Part shown: positions 56,416-64,000 of the stretch, one piece after another
How the letters are laid out: every line of letters begins with the position of its first letter
How positions within the stretch are numbered: the stretch's first letter is position 1
Source of the DNA: Rosenbergiella australiborealis
GTDB lineage: Bacteria; Pseudomonadota; Gammaproteobacteria; Enterobacterales; Enterobacteriaceae
DNA: 64,000 bases
Assembly: GCF_018494035.1 (NCBI RefSeq)
Contig: NZ_JABBFO010000004.1
Span: 124,001 to 188,000, forward strand
Direction of reading: 5' to 3'
Position numbers and translations under genes: made by a program
Notes under the pieces: model-generated
The model's input: only the letters and a program-made list of their open reading frames with translations
Database searches by the model: none
What the model was told of the DNA's origin: nothing

Positions 56416-56862
56416 ATGACTGATAACAACTCTGCATTGAAAAAAGCTGGACTGAAGGTCACGCTACCAAGACTCAAAATTTTGGAAGTGCTTCAAGAAC
56501 CAGAATGTCACCACGTCAGTGCGGAAGATTTGTATAAGCGGCTTATTGATATGGGTGAAGAAATTGGTTTAGCCACCGTATACCGTGTCTTAAACCAATT
56601 TGATGACGCAGGTATCGTTACCCGACATAATTTTGAAGGTGGAAAATCAGTCTTTGAATTAACCCAGCAGCAACATCATGATCATCTGATTTGCTTAGAC
56701 TGTGGTCGTGTCATTGAATTTTCTGATGAGTTTATCGAAACTCGACAACGTGATATTGCGAAACGCTTCGGTATTAAACTGACTAACCACAGCTTATACC
56801 TTTATGGACATTGCACCGGCGGTGATTGTCGCACAGACGATACCTTGCACGAAGAACGCTAA
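56416..56862 (+). CDS. fur: Ferric uptake regulator Fur
   Basis: Iron-sensing repressor, 148 aa as in E. coli. From ATG 56416 (MTDNNSALKKAGLKVTLPRLKILEVLQEP) it shows the winged-helix domain with GLATVYRVLNQFDDAGIV, the metal sites in the dimerisation domain with FELTQQQHHDHLICLDCGRVIEF (His cluster and first CxxC), and a second Cys pair in YGHCTGGDC. The frame extends upstream to 56371 but the family start and AGGA site favour 56416. Confidence 0.97.
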   Translation: MTDNNSALKKAGLKVTLPRLKILEVLQEPECHHVSAEDLYKRLIDMGEEIGLATVYRVLNQFDDAGIVTRHNFEGGKSVFELTQQQHHDHLICLDCGRVIEFSDEFIETRQRDIAKRFGIKLTNHSLYLYGHCTGGDCRTDDTLHEER

Positions 56863-56877
56863 GCCGATCGTTAAAAT

Positions 56878-56901
56878 AACCCACTTATAGTGGGTTTTTT
56901 T
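56878..56901 (+). terminator. Intrinsic terminator of fur
   Basis: AACCCACT (56878-56885), loop TAT, AGTGGGTT (56889-56896), then a run of T to 56901. It ends 16 bp before the stop codon of the converging unknown gene. Confidence 0.92.
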
Positions 56902-56916
56902 ATATTCAGTGCTCAC

Positions 56917-57855
56917 TCACTCCATCACCATAACCGTTTTAGCCACTCTTGTTTTGAGTTCAGAAGGCGTGTTTACCCCATTTCGTGATGAATAACTGAG
57001 TTTATCAACCTCATACTGCCGAGTTATCGCACAAAGTGCCCCACCAATATCAGGTTGGCTATAATTAGGCGGCATCACTAGTTCGCCAGTCTCTGGCCGA
57101 TAACAAAGCTCCCCGCCCTTTTCCTCAATAAATCTAAAATGGTTAATGTCCCATTTCTGACGATGGAAATACTGCAATTTATCCTGTTTCGCTATCACCC
57201 ATTTCTGACTAAGGTGGCTTTGGTAAAGGGCCTGAAGGAAAGGTTTCATGTCAACAGATGCTGTCCTTAGTAAATAAAAGCCCATATTTATCATGACATA
57301 AAGACGATTCATTAGGCGGCGATAATATTGGTAACCCTCAAAGTTGTTATTTAGAAAGCCGTTAACCGAGGCTTCATATGCAGACTTTTTGAGTAATTCG
57401 CTTGTCGTAACCGCTTCGTTAAAAAAAGCAGTCAGCATTAACGGTAATTCTTGGTGCATTTCAACGAATTGACGATAAGGGTCAAAACTTTCGGCTTTAT
57501 TATAAAGTGTTGCCGCAAGAAAAAGACCTTCTTTATCGGCAGAAATTGTACTGGTAGCGAGATAGAGCTGTTGTCCAACAGCCATAAGCACTTGCGTAAA
57601 ATCGATGTTTTGCAAGGCTTTTTGCCCTTGCTCAGCATTCTGTCTTAACCGTTGTGCACTCACAGTTAAAAATGAATCGTGGGTTTTATCACTGTGTAAG
57701 TAATGGGTGTTAGCAGTATATCGATATAAGAGAGAGAAGGTTTCTAGATACCCGTCACCTAGCTGATAAAACTGTATGCTATCTGGCTTAATACCGAAAT
57801 AGAAATCTCTATAACGACGTAATTTTTCGCATCCCGCCAAGACAGTCTTAATCAT
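56917..57855 (-). CDS. Unrecognised 312-aa protein between fur and glnS
   Basis: I do not recognise this protein. ATG 57855 has GAGG 5 bp upstream, so a start there is well supported; an alternative lies at 57882. The sequence is soluble in character, mixed alpha, rich in Tyr and Phe (RRYRDFYFGI, GFLNNNFEGYQYYRRLMNRLYVMINMGFYLL), with no transmembrane helix. LAGC at residues 6-9 looks like a lipobox but there is no h-region before it. E. coli has chiPQ here. Codon use looks like the neighbours, the gene is intact and followed by the fur terminator, so it is a real gene transcribed alone. Confidence 0.72.
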   Translation of the reverse strand: MIKTVLAGCEKLRRYRDFYFGIKPDSIQFYQLGDGYLETFSLLYRYTANTHYLHSDKTHDSFLTVSAQRLRQNAEQGQKALQNIDFTQVLMAVGQQLYLATSTISADKEGLFLAATLYNKAESFDPYRQFVEMHQELPLMLTAFFNEAVTTSELLKKSAYEASVNGFLNNNFEGYQYYRRLMNRLYVMINMGFYLLRTASVDMKPFLQALYQSHLSQKWVIAKQDKLQYFHRQKWDINHFRFIEEKGGELCYRPETGELVMPPNYSQPDIGGALCAITRQYEVDKLSYSSRNGVNTPSELKTRVAKTVMVME

Positions 57856-58057
57856 TATTACCTCATCCCACAATACTATCACTCGATAGCGATTATTATG
57901 CCTATTGCTTTTAGCAATACGCGCTTAAACCAGACGTCAACATGCTCTTATACGCAAGAATAATTAAGATAAGATTAAAAAGTGAAGGAAGATGAAGATA
58001 AATGCTGGGGCTAAAGAGATGTTGTAGGGATAGAGAGATCAATCAAAGCCTGCAAAC

Positions 58058-58086
58058 CAGTAGGACACCGTTAAAATGTCCTACTG
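58058..58086 (-). terminator. Hairpin downstream of glnS
   Basis: CAGTAGGACA (58058-58067) and TGTCCTACTG (58077-58086) form a perfect 10-bp stem with a 9-nt loop, 11 bp after the glnS stop. No clear T-tract follows on the minus strand (GTTTGC), so it is a weak or Rho-assisted terminator, or a 3' stability element. Confidence 0.5.
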
Positions 58087-58097
58087 ATGGCGATCAC

Positions 58098-59762
58098 TTA
58101 AACTGCTTTTTGCCAGGTATCTCGTAACCCAACGGTGCGGTTAAAGACCAGATGAGTGGCACTGGAATACTGACTATCGGCGCAGAAGTAGCCTTCCCGC
58201 TCGAACTGATAAGGCTGATCCGCTTGCGCTTTAGCTAAACTTTGCTCGACAAACCCCTGACGTATAGTGAGTGATTCAGGGTTAATCGCCGTCAAAAAGT
58301 CATCCTCAGCCGCCGGATTAGGGACGCTAAATAGACGATCATAAAGACGAAATTCTGCTGGCAGTCCGGTGACGGCTGAAACCCAGTGGATAACACCTTT
58401 AACTTTACGCCCGTCCGCAGGATCTTTACCCAGCGTTTCACGATCACAAGTACAGTGGATGACGGTAATTTCACCCTGTTCATCTTTTTCGACACGCTCG
58501 GCTTTGACAACATAAGCATTACGTAAACGAACTTCTTTACCCAACACTAAACGCTTGTAGTGTTTGTTCGCTTCTTCGCGAAAATCAGCACGATCGATCC
58601 AGATTTCTCGACTAAAGGTGACTGCACGAGTCCCCATGTCAGAACGGTTTGGGTGCTCTGATACCGTTAAGGTCTCTTGATAATCATCAGGAAGATTGTC
58701 AATAATCATCTTAACGGGATCTAACACCGCCATTGCGCGTGGTGCATTCTCATTTAAATCATCACGGATACATGATTCTAGCGAGGCCATTTCTACAATA
58801 TTGTCTTGCTTAGTGACGCCAATACGACGACAAAACTCGCGCAGCGATGCGGCGGTATAACCACGGCGACGTAGACCTGAAACGGTCAACATACGCGGAT
58901 CATCCCACCCCTCGACAATGTTCTCCGCAACAAGTTGAGTCAATTTACGCTTTGACATCACTGCATATTCGAGGTTAAGACGAGAGAATTCATATTGACG
59001 AGGACGCGCATCAATCGTGATATTATCCAATACCCAATCATATAAACGACGGTTATCTTGGAACTCTAAAGTACAGAGCGAGTGCGTAATACCTTCAATC
59101 GCATCAGAAATACAGTGGGTAAAATCATACATTGGGTAGATACACCACTTATTACCCGTTTGATGATGCTCAGCAAATTTAATGCGATAGAGCACGGGAT
59201 CGCGCATCACAATAAAATTTGAGGCCATATCGATCTTCGCACGTAAACAGGCAGCTCCCTCAGCAAATTCCCCTGCACGCATTTTCTCGAAAAGCGCTCT
59301 GTTTTCATCAATACTGCGGTCACGATAGGGACTATTTTTGCCTGGTGACGTCAAGGAACCACGGTATTCGCGAATTTGTTCAGGCGTCAATTCATCCACG
59401 TACGCCAGACCTTTGTTGATCAGTTCAAGGGCATAGTCATAAAGACGATCGAAATAATCTGACGAAAAACGGGGCTCACCCTGCCAAGTGAAACCTAGCC
59501 ATTCCACATCACGCTTTATTGACTCAATAAACTCGATATCTTCTTTTACCGGGTTAGTATCATCGAAGCGTAAATTACACTGCCCTTGATAATCTTGAGC
59601 AATACCGAAATTTAGGCAGATGGACTTCGCATGTCCAATATGTAAATAACCATTAGGTTCAGGTGGGAAGCGAGTATGAACTTGGTTATGTTTGCCACTC
59701 GCCAGATCTTCATCAATGATCTGACGAATAAAGTTGCTTGGGCGGGCTTCAGCCTCACTCAT
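58098..59762 (-). CDS. glnS: Glutaminyl-tRNA synthetase GlnS
   Basis: Class I aminoacyl-tRNA synthetase charging tRNA-Gln. The 554-aa protein has the same length as in E. coli. The HIGH motif is in [23 protein letters not shown], the KMSKS equivalent in YAVMSKRKL, and [28 protein letters not shown] and the C-terminal anticodon-binding beta barrels (from about residue 340) are all intact. Present beside nagE as in E. coli, and separated from it by a terminator. Confidence 0.98.
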   Translation of the reverse strand: MSEAEARPSNFIRQIIDEDLASGKHNQVHTRFPPEPNGYLHIGHAKSICLNFGIAQDYQGQCNLRFDDTNPVKEDIEFIESIKRDVEWLGFTWQGEPRFSSDYFDRLYDYALELINKGLAYVDELTPEQIREYRGSLTSPGKNSPYRDRSIDENRALFEKMRAGEFAEGAACLRAKIDMASNFIVMRDPVLYRIKFAEHHQTGNKWCIYPMYDFTHCISDAIEGITHSLCTLEFQDNRRLYDWVLDNITIDARPRQYEFSRLNLEYAVMSKRKLTQLVAENIVEGWDDPRMLTVSGLRRRGYTAASLREFCRRIGVTKQDNIVEMASLESCIRDDLNENAPRAMAVLDPVKMIIDNLPDDYQETLTVSEHPNRSDMGTRAVTFSREIWIDRADFREEANKHYKRLVLGKEVRLRNAYVVKAERVEKDEQGEITVIHCTCDRETLGKDPADGRKVKGVIHWVSAVTGLPAEFRLYDRLFSVPNPAAEDDFLTAINPESLTIRQGFVEQSLAKAQADQPYQFEREGYFCADSQYSSATHLVFNRTVGLRDTWQKAV

Positions 59763-59864
59763 CGTAAATCCCTCAATTTCGGTGAACGGTATTGTCTATA
59801 AACTGTTTTCCTTATGATCCATAAAGCTAGACAGATAAACAACCGTTAGTTAGAAAACAGCGAT

Positions 59865-59890
59865 AAAAAAGGCAGGATTCTCTCCTGCCT
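59865..59890 (-). terminator. Intrinsic terminator of nagE
   Basis: On the minus strand GGCAGGA (59889-59883), loop GAGAA, TCCTGCC (59877-59871), then six T (59870-59865). It lies 24 bp after the nagE stop and isolates glnS from nagE. Confidence 0.92.
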
Positions 59891-59913
59891 AAGTGTGAAT
59901 TGCTGTTAAGCGA

Positions 59914-61962
59914 CTATTTTATAATCGCCAAGATTTCAGATTGTCCAGCAACAACATTTTTTTCAGCTTGCAATACGATACTCGTATAGTCGTCACTATT
60001 GCTAATCACGATCGGACTTATCATTGATGGCGCGTGGCGTGATAGGTAGTCCAAATCCATTTTCAAGATAGGCTGCCCTTGTTCCACATCGGCACCTTCT
60101 TCAACTAAGCGCTCAAATCCTCGCCCTTCCAGCGCAACAGTATCAATCCCCATATGCACAATAATCTCTGCTCCCTGCGTCGATTCGAGACAGAAAGCAT
60201 GATTGGTCGCAAAAATTTTAACAATTGTTCCTGATAGCGGCGCAACAACGGTATCGCCGGTTGGATTGATGGCAATTCCGTCACCGACGGCTTTTGAAGA
60301 GAATGCCGCATCAGGAACTTGTTCTAACGGTACAATTTCCCCGCTAACGGGTGCAACGAGCGTGGCCAAGGCTGGCGTCTTATGGATTGCTGTTAACTGC
60401 GGTGCGACGGTTTCATTATTTTTGATTGAAATGGGCGAAGAGAGCGCGGGTAACACTGCACTGATCGGCCCTTTTTTACTGACCGACTTCATTGCCTCGG
60501 CTATCGCTTCTGCTTGGGTTCCAATCACAATTTGAATGCTCTGTTTATTGAGATGTAGCACCCCAGAAGCACCAAGTTTTTTCGCTAGTGCATCATTCAC
60601 TTTATCCGCATCAGCAACCGATAAGCGTAAACGTGTGATGCAGGCATCAATATGAGTAAGATTAGCGGTCCCACCGACTGCCGCTATATAACGACGAGCC
60701 AATGATTCATTACTTGATTCGCCCGCCTGTGAGGCGCTAACGTTCTCTTCGACACCTTCCATTTCAATGATATCCCCTTCCGGTTCACGGCCAGGTGTTT
60801 TAAGGTCGAATTTCAGAATAGTAAAACGGAAAACAACATAGTAGATAACAAAGAAAGCAAGACCTTGTGGGATGAGCATATACCAATGTGTTGCAAGCGG
60901 ATTACGCGAGGATAGGATCATATCCACTAATCCTGCACTAAACCCAAAACCGGAAATCCAATGCATTGACGCAGCAATAAAGACCGATAGCCCAGTTAAT
61001 ACTGCGTGTATCACAAATAATACCGGCGCAACAAACATAAAAGAGAACTCAAGCGGCTCAGTGATACCCGTGAAGAAAGAGGCAAACGCGGCGGCCAGCA
61101 TAATACTGCCGACTTTGGCTCTGTTTTCAGGACGAGCACATTGCCAAATAGCTAAAGCGGCCCCCGGTAGACCAAACATCATTACCGGGAAAAAACCAGC
61201 CTGATAGCGCCCCGTAACCCCGACGATCCCTGTGCCATCCGCGATAGATTTTGCGCCGCCCAAGAAATTGGGGATATCATTGATGCCTGCAACGTCAAAC
61301 CAGAATACGGCATTCAATGCATGGTGAAGACCAACTGCAATCAATATACGGTTGAAGAATGCGTAAATCCCCGCCCCAACAGCGCCCATTTTTTGGATAT
61401 GAATCCCAAAATCGACTAACGCATTGAAGACCAGTGGCCAGATATACATCAAAATGAAAGCGACTGCGATCATCAAAAAAGAGACTAAAATCGGTACCAG
61501 TCGACGGCCACTAAAAAACGAGAGCGCTTTGGGCAGTTCCACGTGACTGTAACGATTATAGACCTCGGCAGAACAGACACCGACTAAAATGCCAATGAAG
61601 GGATTTTTAATTTTTTGGAAAGCGAGAGGCACTTGATCAATTGGGATGTGTTGGATCAGACTCACTGCACTTGGAGCACAGAGATTTGTCACAACCAGAA
61701 AGCCAATAAATCCAGTTAATGCCGCAGCCCCATCCTTATCTTTAGACATCCCATAAGCAATACCGATGGCAAACAGTGCAGGCATATTATCAAGTATCGC
61801 TAGCCCTGAGGTCGTCAGTAATGCGGCTAACGCATTATGAGAATTGCTGCTGCTTTGTTCAATCCAATACCCCACCCCCATCAGTATTGCCGCAGCGGGT
61901 AAGGTCGCAACCGGCACCATTAGTGCCCGACCTATACGTTGTAAATAATTTAATAGACTCAC
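59914..61962 (-). CDS. nagE: PTS N-acetylglucosamine transporter EIICBA NagE
   Basis: Imports and phosphorylates N-acetylglucosamine in one step. At 682 aa it is longer than E. coli NagE (648). Domains in order: EIIC membrane part (1-375, with GVGYWIEQSSSN, FFNRILIAVGLHHALNAVFW, GITEPLEFSFMFVAPVLF); EIIB (about 420-500, phosphorylated Cys in THIDACITRLRLSV); EIIA (about 525-682, phosphorylated His in IIVHMGIDTVALEGRGFE). The extra residues are in the linkers, which are rich in Ser, Glu and Asn. The product feeds NagA and NagB encoded divergently. Confidence 0.96.
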   Translation of the reverse strand: MSLLNYLQRIGRALMVPVATLPAAAILMGVGYWIEQSSSNSHNALAALLTTSGLAILDNMPALFAIGIAYGMSKDKDGAAALTGFIGFLVVTNLCAPSAVSLIQHIPIDQVPLAFQKIKNPFIGILVGVCSAEVYNRYSHVELPKALSFFSGRRLVPILVSFLMIAVAFILMYIWPLVFNALVDFGIHIQKMGAVGAGIYAFFNRILIAVGLHHALNAVFWFDVAGINDIPNFLGGAKSIADGTGIVGVTGRYQAGFFPVMMFGLPGAALAIWQCARPENRAKVGSIMLAAAFASFFTGITEPLEFSFMFVAPVLFVIHAVLTGLSVFIAASMHWISGFGFSAGLVDMILSSRNPLATHWYMLIPQGLAFFVIYYVVFRFTILKFDLKTPGREPEGDIIEMEGVEENVSASQAGESSNESLARRYIAAVGGTANLTHIDACITRLRLSVADADKVNDALAKKLGASGVLHLNKQSIQIVIGTQAEAIAEAMKSVSKKGPISAVLPALSSPISIKNNETVAPQLTAIHKTPALATLVAPVSGEIVPLEQVPDAAFSSKAVGDGIAINPTGDTVVAPLSGTIVKIFATNHAFCLESTQGAEIIVHMGIDTVALEGRGFERLVEEGADVEQGQPILKMDLDYLSRHAPSMISPIVISNSDDYTSIVLQAEKNVVAGQSEILAIIK

Positions 61963-62262
61963 CTTGAACCCCTTAGCTGCGCACGAACGATAATAAGTAC
62001 AACGACACAGATGCCGTGCTCACGCTTGACACCATCACCAATCGTATATGTAAAGTGAATTAATTTTCTTCGCAAATTAAATGAAGCAATTTTATGACAG
62101 ACATCAACAAAATAATGATGAAAAATGGATAATCATTGGCGTTTATAGCCCACTTATTTTATCATTAAAAATATCATTCCTCGAGTCCGGACGGTGGTTA
62201 GTCAGCTAGGAGTGAAATTATCCGATGACCGAGTTTCTTATTAATGCATCAACGAGGTAAAT
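61963..62262. promoter_or_regulatory. nagE-nagB divergent control region with NagC-like sites
   Basis: TTAATTT-N7-AAATTAA (62060-62080) is a perfect palindrome of the NagC type, and TTATTTT-ATCATT-AAAAATA (62154-62173) is a weaker second candidate, about 93 bp away. In E. coli NagC bridges two such sites to repress nagE and nagBA together. TATGA-N6-TCAAC (62093-62108), between them, is a poor CRP-like match. No gene is in this 300-bp gap. GAGG precedes nagB. Confidence 0.6.
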
Positions 62263-63063
62263 ATGAGATTAATTCCACTCGCCTATGCAGAACAAGTTGG
62301 CCGATGGGCAGCTCACCATATCGTCAAACGAATCAACACATTTCAACCTACCGCGACTAAACCCTTTGTATTAGGGCTACCTACCGGTGGAACCCCCCTG
62401 CAAACCTATAAATGCTTAGTTGAACTTTATCAGGCCGGACAGGTCAGTTTTGAACATGTGGTCACTTTCAATATGGACGAATATGTCGGGTTGCCACAAA
62501 ATCATCCTGAAAGTTATCATAGTTTTATGCATAAAAACTTCTTTGATCACATCAATATTCAAAAACAGAATATTAACTTACTTGATGGAAACGCAATTGA
62601 TGTAGAGGCTGAGTGTCTTCGCTACGAAGAAAAAATCCGCGCCTTGGGTAAAATTCATCTTTTTATGGGCGGCGTCGGTAATGATGGGCATATCGCCTTC
62701 AATGAACCCGCTTCTTCACTCTCTTCACGTACGCGAATTAAAACGTTAACGCATGAAACCCGTGTCGCCAATTCACGCTTTTTTGCGAATGATGTCGATG
62801 CTGTGCCGAAGTATGCGCTGACAGTCGGCGTAGGAACACTGCTTGAAGCTGAGGAAGTGATGATTTTAGTCACCGGGAGCGCAAAGGCGCTAGCTTTACA
62901 TGCTGCAGTAGAAGGAAACGTTAACCATATGTGGACCATTAGCTGCCTACAGCTCCACCCTAAATCATTGATTGTTTGTGATAGAGCGGCAACCATGGAA
63001 CTTAAAGTCAAGACGGTTAATTACTTCCAAGAAATGGAAGCAGAAAATATCAAAAACGTTTAG
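62263..63063 (+). CDS. nagB: Glucosamine-6-phosphate deaminase NagB
   Basis: Converts glucosamine 6-phosphate to fructose 6-phosphate and ammonia; allosterically activated by GlcNAc6P in E. coli. The 266-aa protein matches E. coli in length and shows [50 protein letters not shown] with catalytic Asp72, and [26 protein letters not shown] with active-site His143 and Glu148. First gene of nagBA. Confidence 0.97.
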   Translation: MRLIPLAYAEQVGRWAAHHIVKRINTFQPTATKPFVLGLPTGGTPLQTYKCLVELYQAGQVSFEHVVTFNMDEYVGLPQNHPESYHSFMHKNFFDHINIQKQNINLLDGNAIDVEAECLRYEEKIRALGKIHLFMGGVGNDGHIAFNEPASSLSSRTRIKTLTHETRVANSRFFANDVDAVPKYALTVGVGTLLEAEEVMILVTGSAKALALHAAVEGNVNHMWTISCLQLHPKSLIVCDRAATMELKVKTVNYFQEMEAENIKNV

Positions 63064-63104
63064 CGACGACACTAGACACACAGTTATAGGCTTTGGAGTG
63101 TAAC

Positions 63105-64000
63105 ATGTACGCATTAACTGAAGGCCGTATTTTTAGCGGCACACAGATTCTGGATAATCACGCCGTCGTCATCGATGGCCATCGGATCACCAAGGTCTGC
63201 CCGATTGAAGCGTTAGACACTTGCATTACACGCCGTTCAGTGGATGGAGCCAACATCGCACCAGGGTTTATCGATCTCCAACTTAATGGTTGTGGCGGCG
63301 TTCAATTTAGTGACTCGCTCAGCGCAATCAGTGTCGACACGCTGCATAGAATGCAACGTACAAATCAAGCCTCCGGCTGTACCAGTTTTTTGCCAACACT
63401 CATTACTAGCAGTGATGAGATGATCAAACACGCCGTTGAGACCATGCATCATTGGCTGGCCCAATACCAGAATCAGGCATTGGGATTGCACTTAGAAGGA
63501 CCATGGTTAAATAAAGAAAAAAAAGGCACTCATGATGCAGCGTTAATTCGTTCACCAACGCCAGAACTGGTTGATTATCTCTGTCAAAATGCTCAGGTTA
63601 TTAGCAAGATTACCCTCGCACCTGAATGTGTCCCAGAATCAGTGATACAGCAACTGGTTAATGCCGGAATTATTGTCTCGATTGGCCATTCTAATGCCAC
63701 TTACGAACAAGCTATGTCGGGTTTCGCTAACGGAATAACATTCGCAACCCATCTATATAATGCAATGCCTATTCCTGCTGGAAGGGCACCTGGCGTCGTT
63801 GGGGCAGTATTGGATTCACCTGCTATCTACTGCGGCCTAATCGCCGATGGCCATCATGTTCATTTTGCGAATTTACGCAATACCCAAAAAATAAAGCAGG
63901 CGCATGCCATTCTGGTTACTGACGCTACCGCTCCTGCAGGCGCAAATATTGAGCAGTTCACTTTTGCAGGAAAAACTATTTACTATAAAGACGGTCGTTG
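63105..64000 (+). CDS. nagA: N-acetylglucosamine-6-phosphate deacetylase NagA (5' part)
   Basis: Deacetylates GlcNAc6P to give the NagB substrate. The frame starts at ATG 63105 ([18 protein letters not shown] upstream), 41 bp after nagB, and stays open to the window end, giving 298 of about 382 codons. [28 protein letters not shown] with a metal-binding Glu, [13 protein letters not shown] with a His ligand, [10 protein letters not shown] with the second His, and [16 protein letters not shown] with the catalytic Asp are all intact. The 3' end lies beyond this window. Confidence 0.96.
   Translation, partial: MYALTEGRIFSGTQILDNHAVVIDGHRITKVCPIEALDTCITRRSVDGANIAPGFIDLQLNGCGGVQFSDSLSAISVDTLHRMQRTNQASGCTSFLPTLITSSDEMIKHAVETMHHWLAQYQNQALGLHLEGPWLNKEKKGTHDAALIRSPTPELVDYLCQNAQVISKITLAPECVPESVIQQLVNAGIIVSIGHSNATYEQAMSGFANGITFATHLYNAMPIPAGRAPGVVGAVLDSPAIYCGLIADGHHVHFANLRNTQKIKQAHAILVTDATAPAGANIEQFTFAGKTIYYKDGR

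Noticed and set aside
57829-57855. Lipobox-like LAGC at the N-terminus of the unknown protein next to fur
   Set aside because: Only five residues precede the motif from the supported start, and the longer start brings in Asp and Glu, so there is no signal-peptide hydrophobic region.

Overview
The window is core chromosome of a gammaproteobacterium of the order Enterobacterales. Nearly every protein is close to its Escherichia coli homologue in sequence and length, and the gene order (moa, ybhK, uvrB, bio, ybhB, pgl, ybhA, mod/gal, gpmA, aroG, pnuC, tol-pal, cyd, suc, sdh, gltA, pxp, ybgI, phr, ybgA, pgm, seqA, ybfF, ybfE, fldA, fur, glnS, nag) follows the 15-18 minute region of the E. coli map, read in reverse. 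The base composition is moderately AT-rich and several genes usual in E. coli at these positions are missing. That would fit a streamlined Erwiniaceae-like lineage, but the genus cannot be fixed from the sequence alone. I saw no rRNA, insertion sequence, prophage or CRISPR array.

Layout. 1-5011: a DUF1615 lipoprotein, then moaABCDE on the minus strand (molybdopterin synthesis) behind a Moco riboswitch, divergent from ybhK. 5059-7817: uvrB with an SOS box, then a long intergenic region with a cluster of DnaA boxes matching the DARS1 element. 7818-13523: an orphan UrtE-like ATPase inserted beside the biotin genes bioBFCD and bioA, which diverge around a BirA operator. 13558-24994: ybhB, pgl, ybhA, acrZ (46 aa), modF, galTKM, gpmA, aroG, pnuC with a NadR operator, and a DUF3750 protein. 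25091-31135: one tRNA-Lys and the tol-pal system (ybgC tolQRAB pal cpoB). 31375-46104: cytochrome bd oxidase (cydABX), the TCA block sdhCDAB-sucABCD, and divergent gltA.

46149-64000: a shikimate-dehydrogenase-like gene where E. coli has pxpA and nei, pxpBC, ybgI, phr, an extended ybgA, pgm, seqA, ybfF, ybfE, fldA, fur, an unrecognised 312-aa protein, glnS, nagE, and divergent nagB-nagA (nagA cut by the window end).

Functional picture: the window joins central carbon metabolism (galactose entry, lower glycolysis, the TCA cycle from citrate synthase to fumarate, amino-sugar uptake and breakdown) to oxygen respiration through cytochrome bd, cofactor synthesis (Moco, biotin, NAD precursors), envelope integrity (Tol-Pal) and replication control (SeqA, DARS1). 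Known regulatory logic is visible in the DNA: Moco riboswitch, LexA, BirA, GalR/S, NadR, CRP, FNR-like and NagC-like sites. No dramatic new system was found. The best leads are the degenerate orphan UrtE-like ATPase, the inserted dehydrogenase with its own operator-like sequence, the unrecognised gene next to fur, the degenerate DUF523 module on YbgA, a terminator-like hairpin inside the suc operon, and several strong inverted repeats without an assigned role.
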